Shown: one piece after another, positions 9,296 through 18,534 of the stretch
Layout of the letters: each line of letters begins with the position of its first letter
Position numbering within the stretch: the first letter of the stretch is position 1
Assembly: GCA_031376385.1 (NCBI GenBank)
Contig: JANMDQ010000020.1
Coordinates: 62,001 to 126,000, forward strand
Direction: 5' to 3'
DNA: 64,000 nt
Source: Aquisediminimonas sp031376385
Lineage (GTDB): Bacteria > Pseudomonadota > Alphaproteobacteria > Sphingomonadales > Sphingomonadaceae
Made by a program: the position numbers and the translations under genes
The notes under the pieces: generated by a model
Databases searched by the model: none
The model's input: only the letters and a program-made list of their open reading frames with translations
Told to the model about the DNA's origin: nothing

Positions 9296-9318
9296 GTTCG
9301 TCTTGAAAGGATGACTCT

Positions 9319-11208
9319 ATGCGTTTTTATGGGCGTTTTTGCCTCTCAGCGGCCCTGTCGGGTTCGTTGCTTCTCCTCTCCTCTGTAACTTTTGCTGCCG
9401 AAACTGAGGAGGCGGACACTATCGTCGTCACCGCCAGTGGCTTTGAACAGCCCGCCCAAGAAGTTGGCCAGGCCATTAGTGTTATTGATGGCGATGCACT
9501 TTCTCGCCTTCAAATCACCAGCATTACTGACGCGCTGGCGACTGTCCCAGGCGTTCGCGTTGCAAAAAACGGTGCTGTGGGGTCAACGTCCAGTGTTTTC
9601 ATTCGCGGCGGTAATAGCTCCCAAACGCTGGTCTTGATCGATGGGGTGCGGATCAACGATGCATCGACCCCCAACGGTCAGTTTGATTTTGGCGCTTTGC
9701 TCACGGGCAATATCGGCCGCATCGAAGTGCTGCGTGGCCCTAACTCCGTCATTTGGGGCAGCCAAGCGATTGGCGGTGTCATCAATGTGACCAATATGGT
9801 GCCGAGCGACGACGGTTTAGCTGTCACTGCACGAGGCGAATATGGCTATAGCGATACTGCACTTGTGAACGCCAATGTGGCAGGCCGGGCGGGGATCATT
9901 TCGGGCAGCGTTGGTGGCAGTTATTTGCGCACCGACGGGATCTCGTCCATCACCGGCGGCAGCGAGCGCGATGGATATCGCAACAAGTCAGCCAACGCGC
10001 GTCTGAAAATTGACCTAACCGACGAGATTTTCGTCGATCTGCGTGGCTATTACAATGATGCCAAGGGTGCCTATGATGACAGTGGCCCGAACGCACCACC
10101 GGAGTTTCGCAACAAGCAATTCCTTGGTTATGCGGGCGTCAACGCATCGTTCTTTGACGGAAAATTCTCCAATCGCGTCGCCTACAGCCGTACGGATATC
10201 GACCGGGACGGCACTCATCCAAGCGCGGCGAGTTTCAGCAACTATCTCGCAAAGGCCGTTGTCGACCGATTTGAATATCAGGGCCGTCTTGACGTCCTTG
10301 ATGCCGCCACTCTTGTTGTCGGCTTGGAACATGAACGCACAAAGGCGCAAACCTTCTTTCCAGCAGGCGGAGGCGCAGCGCCCGATAAAGCAACTTCAAA
10401 GGTCACAAGTGGATATGCTCAGGCCATCGTCCGGCCTTTGTCAGGGCTGACCATCACGGGCGGCGTCCGCCATGACGATTTCTCCAACTATGGCACAGCA
10501 ACCACCGTTGGCGCGAATTTCGCCTACACACCTAACGACGGCAAAACCCTGTTTCGCGGGACTTATGCCGAAGGGTTTCGCGCTCCCACGCTGGTCGAGG
10601 CCATTTTCCCGTTCGGCAATCCGACCCTGAAGCCAGAGACTGCGCGCAGTTTCGATTTCGGGGTGGAGCATCAGGCATTAGACGGTCGCGTAACCGTCGG
10701 CGCGACATGGTTCCAACGCAAAAGCGACAATCTGATCGAGTTTAGCTTTGTATCGTTCCAGTCCGAAAACATTGCGCGGGTGCAGGCAAAGGGGTTGGAG
10801 CTGACGTTGGCCGCAAAGCCTACAGAAACGCTCATACTGTCTGCCCAATATAGCTTAACCGACGCCAAGAACCTGACGCCTGGCAGCAATTTCGGCAAGC
10901 AGCTGGCGCGCCGGGCCAAACATAGCGCATCCTTGTCGGCTGATTGGACATCGCCGTGGAAGCTCGCTGTGGGCACCAGCCTGTTCCTGCAAGGTGACAG
11001 TTTCAACAATCCAAGCAACAGCCGCCAATTGGATGGCTTCGCGCTCGTTGGATTGCGGGCTTCGTATCCGATCACCGATACGGTGTCCGTTTACGCCCGT
11101 GTAGAAAATCTGTTTGACGTCACTTACGCGACCGTCGCAAGCTTTTCAGGGGCAGATTACGGCAGCTATGGCCGCAATGCCTATGCCGGGGTGAAGGTGA
11201 ACTTCTAA
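9319..11208 (+). CDS. btuB: Vitamin B12 TonB-dependent outer-membrane receptor BtuB
   Basis: 629-aa outer-membrane barrel. A signal peptide (residues about 1-27) is followed by the TonB box DTIVVTASGFEQ (33-44). The plug contains SSVFIRGGNSSQTLVLIDG and LRGPNSVIWGSQAIGGVIN, and the last strand ends in aromatic Phe (VKVNF). Length matches BtuB (about 600-630). Identity rests on the B12 riboswitch directly upstream and the btuFCD genes directly downstream. Ribosome site GAAAGGA sits 7 nt before the ATG. Confidence 0.93.
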   Translation: MRFYGRFCLSAALSGSLLLLSSVTFAAETEEADTIVVTASGFEQPAQEVGQAISVIDGDALSRLQITSITDALATVPGVRVAKNGAVGSTSSVFIRGGNSSQTLVLIDGVRINDASTPNGQFDFGALLTGNIGRIEVLRGPNSVIWGSQAIGGVINVTNMVPSDDGLAVTARGEYGYSDTALVNANVAGRAGIISGSVGGSYLRTDGISSITGGSERDGYRNKSANARLKIDLTDEIFVDLRGYYNDAKGAYDDSGPNAPPEFRNKQFLGYAGVNASFFDGKFSNRVAYSRTDIDRDGTHPSAASFSNYLAKAVVDRFEYQGRLDVLDAATLVVGLEHERTKAQTFFPAGGGAAPDKATSKVTSGYAQAIVRPLSGLTITGGVRHDDFSNYGTATTVGANFAYTPNDGKTLFRGTYAEGFRAPTLVEAIFPFGNPTLKPETARSFDFGVEHQALDGRVTVGATWFQRKSDNLIEFSFVSFQSENIARVQAKGLELTLAAKPTETLILSAQYSLTDAKNLTPGSNFGKQLARRAKHSASLSADWTSPWKLAVGTSLFLQGDSFNNPSNSRQLDGFALVGLRASYPITDTVSVYARVENLFDVTYATVASFSGADYGSYGRNAYAGVKVNF

Positions 11209-11209
11209 A

Positions 11210-12058
11210 ATGACGATGGGGCAGACACAGTCAGGGATGATGGCCGCAGCGGCGCTCATGCTGTCAGGCTGCGCCCCAAACGCTTCTGCCCCGCCAATCG
11301 CCCCTGCAAAGCCGCAGCGGATCGTTTCGATGAACCCCTGCGTCGATGCGATCCTGATGGAAGTGGCTGATCCCGCACAAATTGCATCGATCAGCCATTA
11401 TTCGCAAGACCCGCGCGCAACCTCCATTCCCATTGAAGTCGCGAACCGGTTCGTCGCGAATAACGGCAGTGCAGAGGAGGTGATTGGCGCCAAGCCTGAC
11501 CTCGTCATCGCCGGGCCGCATGTTGCGTTGCAAACCCTTGCTGCGCTCAAGCGATTGGGCATTCCGGTCGTTTCGATTGGCGTTCCCACCAGTATCGTTG
11601 ACAGTCAAAAGCAAATTTCTGAAGTCGCCACAGCGGTTGGTGCCCCCGCCAACGCTGCTATTCTGAACGCGAAAATCGAAGAGTCGCTCGCTGCCATAAA
11701 GCCCACTGCCGCCGCCAAAAAGGCTCTCATCTGGCAAGGAGGCGGCCTTGTCCCCGGCGCTGGCACGTTGGCCAATGACATGCTCACGCGCGGTGGTTTT
11801 CAGAATATGAGCCAAAGCTACGGCCTTAAGATGTGGGACATATTGCCGCTGGAGCCATTCCTCGCCAATCCGCCGGAAATCCTGTTCACTGGCAATCAGC
11901 CGGGCAAAACTGACCGCGTGTTGAGCCACCCTGCCCTCCTGCATTTGTCCTCTAAGCTGAGGGTTATCGACTTCCCTTCAAGCCTTCTTAATTGCGGGGG
12001 GCCGACCATCATCAAAGTAGCGGAGCGGTTAAAGCGCGCACAGGGCAAGGTGTCATGA
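11210..12058 (+). CDS. btuF: B12 ABC transporter substrate-binding lipoprotein BtuF
   Basis: 282-aa periplasmic binding protein. The N terminus is hydrophobic with a lipobox LSGC (Cys at about 21), so it is probably a lipoprotein. The fold is the Fe/B12 type (PF01497): QRIVSMNPCVDAILMEVADP, IGAKPDLVIAG, LKRLGIPVVSIG and a C-terminal DFPSSLLNCGGP. It starts 2 nt after btuB and its TGA overlaps the permease ATG. In the Gram-negative cell it would pass B12 from BtuB to BtuCD. Confidence 0.88.
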   Translation: MTMGQTQSGMMAAAALMLSGCAPNASAPPIAPAKPQRIVSMNPCVDAILMEVADPAQIASISHYSQDPRATSIPIEVANRFVANNGSAEEVIGAKPDLVIAGPHVALQTLAALKRLGIPVVSIGVPTSIVDSQKQISEVATAVGAPANAAILNAKIEESLAAIKPTAAAKKALIWQGGGLVPGAGTLANDMLTRGGFQNMSQSYGLKMWDILPLEPFLANPPEILFTGNQPGKTDRVLSHPALLHLSSKLRVIDFPSSLLNCGGPTIIKVAERLKRAQGKVS

Positions 12059-13023
12059 CGTCACGTCGCCTCAACCCCGTGCTTGCCATCATTCTCATCG
12101 CGCTGATGTTTGCGTCGCTCTTCGCAGGGCGCGTGTCAGTGCCGTTCAGCGATTGGCTGTCCGGCAGTCTCCAATCGGTGATCATCACCGAACTTCGCCT
12201 TCCCCGCGCCTTGCTAGGCGCGATCATTGGTGCAGCGCTTGGGATGTCGGGCGCCGCGATGCAGGGCTACTTACGCAATCCTTTGGCTGATCCTGGCCTG
12301 TTTGGGGTCTCATCAAGTGCCGCGTTGGGGGCGGTCTGTTCGCTATTCTTTGGCTTTGCGATTTCGGCCTGGTTGCTCCCTTTGTTTGCCATGGCTGGTG
12401 CAGCACTTGGCATGGCAGCGCTGGCGTTGCTTGCGGGGCGATCAGGAAGCTTGATTGTGTTCACTCTCGCGGGTGTCATCCTGTCCAGCCTCACAGGCGC
12501 GCTCACGGCCTTGATGATCAGCCTCGCGCCGTCGCCCTTCGCGGTCACGGAGATGACGACTTGGCTGATGGGCGCTTTGACAGACCGAAGCTGGGATGAC
12601 GTCAAACTTGCCGCGCCAGTTGTCGCGCTTGGCATGATCATCACAGGATTTGCCGCGCGCGATCTGGACGGGCTGACGCTGGGGGAAACAGCGGCGCGGT
12701 CGTTGGGCGTGAATATGCGCCGCTTGCAATGGATGATTGCGCTGGGCGTCGGGCTATGTGTGGGGGTGTCAGTGGCCGTTGCGGGCGTGATTGGCTTTGT
12801 GGGTCTGGTCGTTCCGCATCTCGTAAGGCCGCTGGTGGGAAACAAGCCGTCAGCCCTGCTCATCCCATCCGCACTTGCAGGTGCGATTCTAATCGTCCTT
12901 TCCGACGCCATGGTTCGTCTGCTGCCTACCGCGGCCGAACTCCGGCTCGGCATCGCCATGTCGGTTCTCGGCGCACCTTTCTTCCTCGCGCTGCTCATCA
13001 AAATGCGGAGGGAAACCGCATGA
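12055..13023 (+). CDS. btuC: B12 ABC transporter permease BtuC (FecCD family)
   Basis: 322-aa inner-membrane permease with about ten hydrophobic segments. FecCD hallmarks are visible: LRLPRALLGAIIGAALGMSGAAMQGYLRNPLADPGLFGVSSSAA near the N terminus, TLGETAARSLGVN before the coupling helix, and GVIGFVGLVVPHLVRPLVG. The ATG at 12055 overlaps the btuF stop (ATGA) and its own stop overlaps the btuD start (ATGA), so the three genes are tightly coupled. Confidence 0.92.
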   Translation: MTSRRLNPVLAIILIALMFASLFAGRVSVPFSDWLSGSLQSVIITELRLPRALLGAIIGAALGMSGAAMQGYLRNPLADPGLFGVSSSAALGAVCSLFFGFAISAWLLPLFAMAGAALGMAALALLAGRSGSLIVFTLAGVILSSLTGALTALMISLAPSPFAVTEMTTWLMGALTDRSWDDVKLAAPVVALGMIITGFAARDLDGLTLGETAARSLGVNMRRLQWMIALGVGLCVGVSVAVAGVIGFVGLVVPHLVRPLVGNKPSALLIPSALAGAILIVLSDAMVRLLPTAAELRLGIAMSVLGAPFFLALLIKMRRETA

Positions 13024-13790
13024 TCAGCTTTGATCAAATCAGCCTTACCTTGCGCGACCGTTTGATCCTGAATCAGATCAGCGGGTCGGCGAAAAAGGGC
13101 CATATCACGGTTATCCTTGGCCCCAATGGAGCGGGTAAAAGCACATTGCTCAGCTGTCTAGCCGGGTTGCGCGCACCGGACAGCGGGAAAGTGACGCTCA
13201 ACAACAAAATGATTGCGGCAATGAACGGCAGAGACCGCGCCCGTCAAATTGGCCTTTTACCGCAACAAGGCGACATCCACTGGGATCTATCGGTCAAAGC
13301 CCTCGTCGCGCTGGGCCGATTACCGCATCATGACCGGTGGGGAACCACTGCGTCGGACGAAGCTGCAGTGGCAGAGGCGATGATATTGACTGATGTGGCC
13401 CATTTGGCGGATCGATCCGTCTTGCGCCTGTCTGGTGGCGAGCAGGCGCGGGTATTGCTCGCCCGGGTGTTTGCGGGTCAGCCGGAATGGCTGCTGGCCG
13501 ATGAGCCGCTCGCTAATCTGGATCCGCTGCATCAATTGGATACTTTGGAACGCCTTCGGGCTTATGCGCATGGCGGCGCCGGTGTTGTGGTGGTGATGCA
13601 CGATCTGACCCTAGCGGCGCGCATTGCCGATGATGTCATCATCCTCAAACAGGGCATGCTCGCCGCGTCTGGCCCCAAGGATGACGTCATGACACCGGAT
13701 ACATTGTCCGATGCGTTCGGCGTGCATGTGGAATTGCTTCAGGATCGCAACGGCGGAGCTGTTGTCACTTTGCTGGGCGCAGCGCGATAA
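13020..13790 (+). CDS. btuD: B12 ABC transporter ATP-binding protein BtuD
   Basis: 256-aa ATPase. Walker A GPNGAGKST is at about 34-42, the ABC signature LSGGEQAR at 137-144, and Walker B/D-loop ends WLLADEPLANLD. A switch His is in VVMHDLTLAAR. Family branch is FepC/BtuD/HmuV. The last 26 nt overlap, tail to tail, with the end of the MHS transporter gene on the other strand, and no room is left for a separate terminator. Confidence 0.92.
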   Translation: MISFDQISLTLRDRLILNQISGSAKKGHITVILGPNGAGKSTLLSCLAGLRAPDSGKVTLNNKMIAAMNGRDRARQIGLLPQQGDIHWDLSVKALVALGRLPHHDRWGTTASDEAAVAEAMILTDVAHLADRSVLRLSGGEQARVLLARVFAGQPEWLLADEPLANLDPLHQLDTLERLRAYAHGGAGVVVVMHDLTLAARIADDVIILKQGMLAASGPKDDVMTPDTLSDAFGVHVELLQDRNGGAVVTLLGAAR

Positions 13791-15018
13791 GGCCAATCAG
13801 GCTCGCCCCGGCGCAGCCCGCGAGGTAGAAACCGACCGCGCTTAGGCCGTAACTGTCCGAAAGCTGTTGCGCGAGAAACGGGGCGAGACCGCCGCCCAAT
13901 ATCCCGGCCAGATTAAACGTCACTGACGCGCCAGAATAGCGCACAAGTGGGGGGAATAGACCGGGCAGCCAGCTGCCAAGCGGCCCGTAAACCAATCCCA
14001 TTGCAAACAGCGCCGCACAGAGGAATGCCGTAATGCTGGCATGCGAACCGCCAAGCATTGGTTCTATCGATAGCGCCACGGGGATTGTCAGCATGCAACC
14101 CGCAATCAGCACGGCTCTGCCTGAAAAACGATCCGTCAAATATCCCGATGCAATGATGCCCGCAGCAAGGAAGAAAATCGCCACCAATTGAAACTGCAGA
14201 AACGTCTCGCGCGGGATGCCGAGTGTTTTCGTGCCATACCCCAGCGCAAAGGCCGTCGTCAGGTAGAAGATCGCAAAACAGGCAATGGTTGCGAAAGTAC
14301 CGCCCAGCACTTCACGCCAATGGCCGCGCATCAGGGCCGTCAGCGGCACAGGCGGTGGCGGCGCTTTGGCCAATGCTTTGGCAAAATCCGGCGTCTCGGT
14401 TAGCGTCAGGCGAACCCAAAGCCCAATGATGACCAGCAGCGCGCTGCCCAGAAAGGGAATGCGCCAGCCCCACTCCATGAAGTCACCTTCACTCAGCCAA
14501 AGCCCGAGCAAAAGGAACAGGCCATTGGAAGCAACAAACCCTATCGGCGCGCCCAGTTGTGGGAACATGCCATATCGTCCGCGTTTGCCCGGCGGTGCAT
14601 TCTCAACGGCCAGCAAAGCCGCTCCGCCCCATTCGCCGCCGAGACCGAAGCCCTGGCCAAAGCGGAGGAGGCACAGCAAAACTGGGGCCAGCCAGCCAAT
14701 CACCGCATAAGTTGGCAAAAACGCGATCAGAAATGTTGATACGCCCATGATTAGCAATGAGGCCACCAAAGTGGATTTGCGCCCTACCCTATCCCCGTAG
14801 TGCCCAAACGCGACTGCGCCCAAAGGCCGTGCAAAAAAGGCAACGGCAAAGCTCGCATAGCTGGCCAGTTGCGCGAGTTCAGGCGTCTCGCTTGGGAAGA
14901 AAAGCGGCCCGAACACCAATGCAGCTGCAGTGGCGTAAATATAGAAATCGTAAAATTCCACGGCTGTGCCGACCATGGAAGCGCCCAAGATGCGGCGCGA
15001 AGATGCTGTTGCTGTCAT
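13765..15018 (-). CDS. MFS transporter, metabolite:H+ symporter (MHS) family
   Basis: 417-aa inner-membrane symporter with about 12 hydrophobic segments. The N-terminal motif ASMVGTAVEFYDFYIYATAAA and the loop GHYGDRVGRKSTL are characteristic of the ProP/KgtP/ShiA group. Substrates there are organic acids, shikimate or compatible solutes; specificity cannot be read here. It is convergent with btuD (overlapping 3' ends) and divergent from the DMT gene (67-bp gap). Confidence 0.9.
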   Translation of the reverse strand: MTATASSRRILGASMVGTAVEFYDFYIYATAAALVFGPLFFPSETPELAQLASYASFAVAFFARPLGAVAFGHYGDRVGRKSTLVASLLIMGVSTFLIAFLPTYAVIGWLAPVLLCLLRFGQGFGLGGEWGGAALLAVENAPPGKRGRYGMFPQLGAPIGFVASNGLFLLLGLWLSEGDFMEWGWRIPFLGSALLVIIGLWVRLTLTETPDFAKALAKAPPPPVPLTALMRGHWREVLGGTFATIACFAIFYLTTAFALGYGTKTLGIPRETFLQFQLVAIFFLAAGIIASGYLTDRFSGRAVLIAGCMLTIPVALSIEPMLGGSHASITAFLCAALFAMGLVYGPLGSWLPGLFPPLVRYSGASVTFNLAGILGGGLAPFLAQQLSDSYGLSAVGFYLAGCAGASLIGLIALRPAK

Positions 15019-15085
15019 GGCCTAGCCCGCTGCCCGGAATTGACGTGAGTTGCAAGGTGATCACACGCGCCCTAACGCCATCGTC

Positions 15086-16015
15086 ATGAGTTCCGCGCCT
15101 CAATCTATGTCTTCCCGCGATTGGGGGCTTATTGCGACGCTTGCCCTTATCTGGGGCAGCGCGTTCTTCCTTATTACCGTGATCCTTAAGGAAGTACCGC
15201 CCAATACCATGGTGTTCATGCGGCTGGCCCTGGCCGTGCCACCGATGCTGTTGTGGCTGCATTTCACGGGCGAGCGCATGCCACGCGATATCACACGCTG
15301 GTGGCAATTCCTGATTCTCGGCGCACTCAACATCGCCCTACCCTTCATATTATTTGCGTGGGGGCAAGTCAGGCTGTCGAGCGGGTTGGCGTCAGTATTG
15401 AATGCCACAACACCATTATGGGGCGTGATAGTGGCCCATTATCTGACGCGGGATGAAAAGATGACGGCGTTACGGCTTGGCGGCGTTATCATTGGTTTTT
15501 CGGGCGTCGCCGTCATGACCGGCGGCGATGCTTTATCTGGATCGGGGGACACTGCGGTGGCTCAACTTGCTTGCGTGGGCGCGACGCTATTCTATGCGCT
15601 GGCCAGCATTTATGCCAAGCGAATGGGCAATGAAGGCCTGTCCGTGATGCAAATCGCCACAGGGCAAATCTGCACTGCGACGGTAATGATGGTTCCTGTG
15701 GTATTGTTGACCGAGACGCCTTGGACAGGGCCAATGCCAAGCACAGGCGCGTGGGCCGCGATGGTTACATTATCAGTTGTATCCACCAGCCTCGCTTACC
15801 TCCTCTATTTCCGCCTGATCGCGAGTGCGGGGGCGACGAACGCGCTTTTGATCCCTTTCCTCATCCCGCCAGTTGCGATTCTGATGGGCGCATTATTTTT
15901 GAATGAAACAATGACGATTGGCCAGTTTGGGGGCATTGCCCTCATCGCATTGGGATTGGCCGTGCTCGATGGGCGGCTGATCAGGCATCTTGCCGCTGCC
16001 CGCGCTGTTCCCTAA
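15086..16015 (+). CDS. DMT-family (EamA) transporter
   Basis: 309-aa membrane protein with ten predicted helices in two EamA repeats. The first begins DWGLIATLALIWGSAFFLI with PPNTMVFMRLALAVPPML. The second begins ACVGATLFYALASIYAKR and ends with LIPPVAILMGALFLNETMTIGQFGG. These are metabolite exporters or importers of unknown specificity. The ATG at 15086 is preferred to an in-frame TTG 36 nt upstream because the hydrophobic domain begins soon after it. Confidence 0.88.
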   Translation: MSSAPQSMSSRDWGLIATLALIWGSAFFLITVILKEVPPNTMVFMRLALAVPPMLLWLHFTGERMPRDITRWWQFLILGALNIALPFILFAWGQVRLSSGLASVLNATTPLWGVIVAHYLTRDEKMTALRLGGVIIGFSGVAVMTGGDALSGSGDTAVAQLACVGATLFYALASIYAKRMGNEGLSVMQIATGQICTATVMMVPVVLLTETPWTGPMPSTGAWAAMVTLSVVSTSLAYLLYFRLIASAGATNALLIPFLIPPVAILMGALFLNETMTIGQFGGIALIALGLAVLDGRLIRHLAAARAVP

Positions 16016-16025
16016 GCGTTCACAC

Positions 16026-18293
16026 ATGAATAGTCCTGCCCACACTATGGAACCATCCTACATCGCTGGCCTCAATGCGCCTCAGAAAGAGGCTGTGCTG
16101 GCCACTGAAGGCCCGGTGCTGATGCTCGCAGGGGCAGGAACGGGCAAAACAGCAGCACTGACTGCACGGCTGGCCCATATCATTGCGACGCGTCGCGCTT
16201 GGCCATCAGAAATCCTGTCCGTCACCTTCACCAACAAGGCCGCGCGGGAAATGAAAGAGCGCGTGGGCCGGATCATTGGCGATGCGGTGGAAGGGATGCC
16301 GTGGCTCGGCACATTCCACTCTATCGGGGCGAAGATGCTGCGCCGTCATGCCGAACTGGTCGGTCTGCAATCAAACTTCACGATCCTTGATACTGATGAT
16401 CAACTGCGGGTGATGAAGCAACTGATCATTGCCGCTGAACTGGATGAAAAACGCTTTACTGCCAAGGCTTTGGGTGGGCTTATTGATAGCTGGAAGAATA
16501 AGGGCATGACGCCCGCTGATCTTGACGCTGGCGAAAGCGAACGGTTTGCCGACGGCAAAGGCGCAGAGCTTTACGCGGCTTATCAGGCGCGATTGAAGGC
16601 CGTGAATGCGTGCGATTTCGGGGACTTGCTGCTCCACGTTCTGACCATATTGCGCACCCACCGTGACATTCTGGAAACTTATCAGACGCGCTTCAAATAT
16701 ATATTGGTGGATGAGTATCAGGACACGAATGCCGTCCAATATCTGTGGCTCCGATTGCTCGCGCAGACTCGCAAAAATATCTGCTGTGTCGGTGATGATG
16801 ATCAGTCCATCTATTCATGGCGCGGCGCAGAAGTGACGAATATCCTACGGTTTGAAAAGGATTTTCCTGGAGCAAAGATTATCAAGCTGGAACAGAATTA
16901 CCGCTCCACCCCCCATATCCTTGCCGCAGCATCCGGCGTCATTGCCCACAACGGCAGCCGTCTTGGCAAAGAGCTGTGGACTGAAATGGCCGAAGGCGAA
17001 AAGGTGGACGTCATCGGCGTTTGGGACGGCCCAGAGGAAGCGCGGCGAGTGGGCGAGATGATCGAAACGCATCAGCGCAGCGGTGGCTCCCTTGATGATG
17101 CTGCGATCCTCGTGCGCGCTCAGTTTCAAACGCGGGCCTTTGAAGATCGATTCATTTCGATTGGCCTGCCGTACAAGATCATCGGTGGATTCCGCTTTTA
17201 TGAACGGGCCGAAATCCGCGATGCGCTGGCTTATTTGCGGGTCGTCAATCAACCAGCGGATGATCTGGCGTTTGAACGGATCGTCAACACGCCAAAACGC
17301 GGATTGGGGGACAAGGCCGTTGCCAAGGTTCAGATGCTGGCCAGGGCGCAGAATATCCCCATCACCCATGCGGCAGCACGGATCCTCGACAGTGATGAGC
17401 TTACCCCTCAGGCGCGGCGCGCTTTGGGTGTGCTGGTCGGTGATATTGGCCGCTGGCGTGACTTGGCTGGAACAATGCATCATGCCGAGCTTGCACGCAT
17501 CATCCTCGACGAATGCGGCTATACTGCGACGCTAATGGCCGAAAAATCCACTGAAGCCTCTGGCCGCCTCGAAAATCTGTCCGAACTGGCCCGTGCGATG
17601 GAGGAATATGAGACGCTGGGCGCGTTCCTTGAACATGTCAGCCTCGTCATGGACAATGAAGCTGCGGCGGATACGCCCAAAGTCACCATCATGACCATCC
17701 ATGCCGCCAAGGGGCTGGAGTTTGAGCGCACTTTCCTCGTTGGCTGGGAAGAAGGCGTATTTCCGTCACAACGATCACTAGATGAGGGCGGCTTGGCGAG
17801 TTTGGAGGAGGAACGCCGACTTGCTTACGTCGCCATCACCCGCGCGCGGCGGCGCTGCACCATCCTTCATGCTGCCAATCGGCAAATCTACGGCCAATGG
17901 ACCAGCAGCATCCCCTCCCGCTTCATTGCCGAGCTCCCCGAAGAGCATGTCACCGCCGAAACCAGCATGGCGGGCGGCGAAAGCCTTTGGCGTGCAAATT
18001 GGGCGCAAAACGATGATCCTTTCGCTCATGTGAGCCGAGGCACCGGGCGCGGCCCTGGATGGCAGCGTGCCTCAGGCGGCTTCTCCACGCAGCCCACCCG
18101 CATTGTCGAAGCACGCGGCAGCGCGATCAGCCTTGGCAACAAAGGCCGCAGCGACATCGCCCTTGGCCAGCGCGTGTTTCACAGCAAATTCGGTTACGGC
18201 GAAGTCGCGGAGATTGAAGGGAACAAGCTGGAAATCGACTTTGAACTGTCGGGACGCAAACGAGTGATGGATAGTTTCGTGACTTTGGCCTGA
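16026..18293 (+). CDS. uvrD: ATP-dependent 3'-5' DNA helicase, UvrD/PcrA type
   Basis: 755-aa superfamily 1 helicase of nucleotide excision and mismatch repair. Motif I GAGTGKT is at about 36-42, followed by SVTFTNKAAREMKER (Ia), VDEYQDTNAVQYLW (II), VGDDDQSIYSWRGAE (III), LEQNYRST (IV), TIMTIHAAKGLEFERTFLVGWEEGVFP (V) and EERRLAYVAITRAR (VI). A C-terminal tail with a PcrA-like HSKFGYGEVAEIEGNKLEIDF segment follows. The ATG at 16026 starts just past the DMT stop. Whether it is the sole UvrD of the genome cannot be told. Confidence 0.93.
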   Translation: MNSPAHTMEPSYIAGLNAPQKEAVLATEGPVLMLAGAGTGKTAALTARLAHIIATRRAWPSEILSVTFTNKAAREMKERVGRIIGDAVEGMPWLGTFHSIGAKMLRRHAELVGLQSNFTILDTDDQLRVMKQLIIAAELDEKRFTAKALGGLIDSWKNKGMTPADLDAGESERFADGKGAELYAAYQARLKAVNACDFGDLLLHVLTILRTHRDILETYQTRFKYILVDEYQDTNAVQYLWLRLLAQTRKNICCVGDDDQSIYSWRGAEVTNILRFEKDFPGAKIIKLEQNYRSTPHILAAASGVIAHNGSRLGKELWTEMAEGEKVDVIGVWDGPEEARRVGEMIETHQRSGGSLDDAAILVRAQFQTRAFEDRFISIGLPYKIIGGFRFYERAEIRDALAYLRVVNQPADDLAFERIVNTPKRGLGDKAVAKVQMLARAQNIPITHAAARILDSDELTPQARRALGVLVGDIGRWRDLAGTMHHAELARIILDECGYTATLMAEKSTEASGRLENLSELARAMEEYETLGAFLEHVSLVMDNEAAADTPKVTIMTIHAAKGLEFERTFLVGWEEGVFPSQRSLDEGGLASLEEERRLAYVAITRARRRCTILHAANRQIYGQWTSSIPSRFIAELPEEHVTAETSMAGGESLWRANWAQNDDPFAHVSRGTGRGPGWQRASGGFSTQPTRIVEARGSAISLGNKGRSDIALGQRVFHSKFGYGEVAEIEGNKLEIDFELSGRKRVMDSFVTLA

Positions 18294-18384
18294 GCGGCTT
18301 GCCCTCCAAACGTGACGATGCTTCCTACCAAGTGCGTTGCAAACACTGTGTTGATGACGGGTCACCCGAAAACGCGAATGACAT

Positions 18385-18412
18385 AAAAAAGGCCCCGCAT
18401 TTCTGCGAGGCC
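18385..18412 (-). terminator. Intrinsic terminator of the rpsM-rpsK-rpoA unit
   Basis: Read on the minus strand: GGCCTCGC-AGAAAT-GCGGGGCC, an 8-bp stem with one U-G pair, followed immediately by TTTTTT. It lies about 120 nt beyond the rpoA stop. On the plus strand the same stem has a C-A mismatch and is followed by CGTTTTAT, so it may also weakly stop the helicase transcript. Confidence 0.8.
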
Positions 18413-18534
18413 CGTTTTATGTTGCCATCCCTGCTTCGGGTGTTAACCCGCAGCAATTTGGAGATCAGCCTAGAAGAGAGCTTCTTCGCACCTGTCCCCC
18501 GGACAGGCGCGACCGGTTAAGCGGCGGGCGCCGT

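Noticed and set aside
13765..13790. Apparent frameshift or fusion where btuD and the MHS transporter overlap
   Set aside because: Both proteins end at normal family lengths; it is an ordinary convergent 3' overlap.
16845..17483. Long minus-strand open frame opposite the helicase gene
   Set aside because: It lies wholly inside the well-conserved uvrD-type gene, with no domain and no ribosome site.
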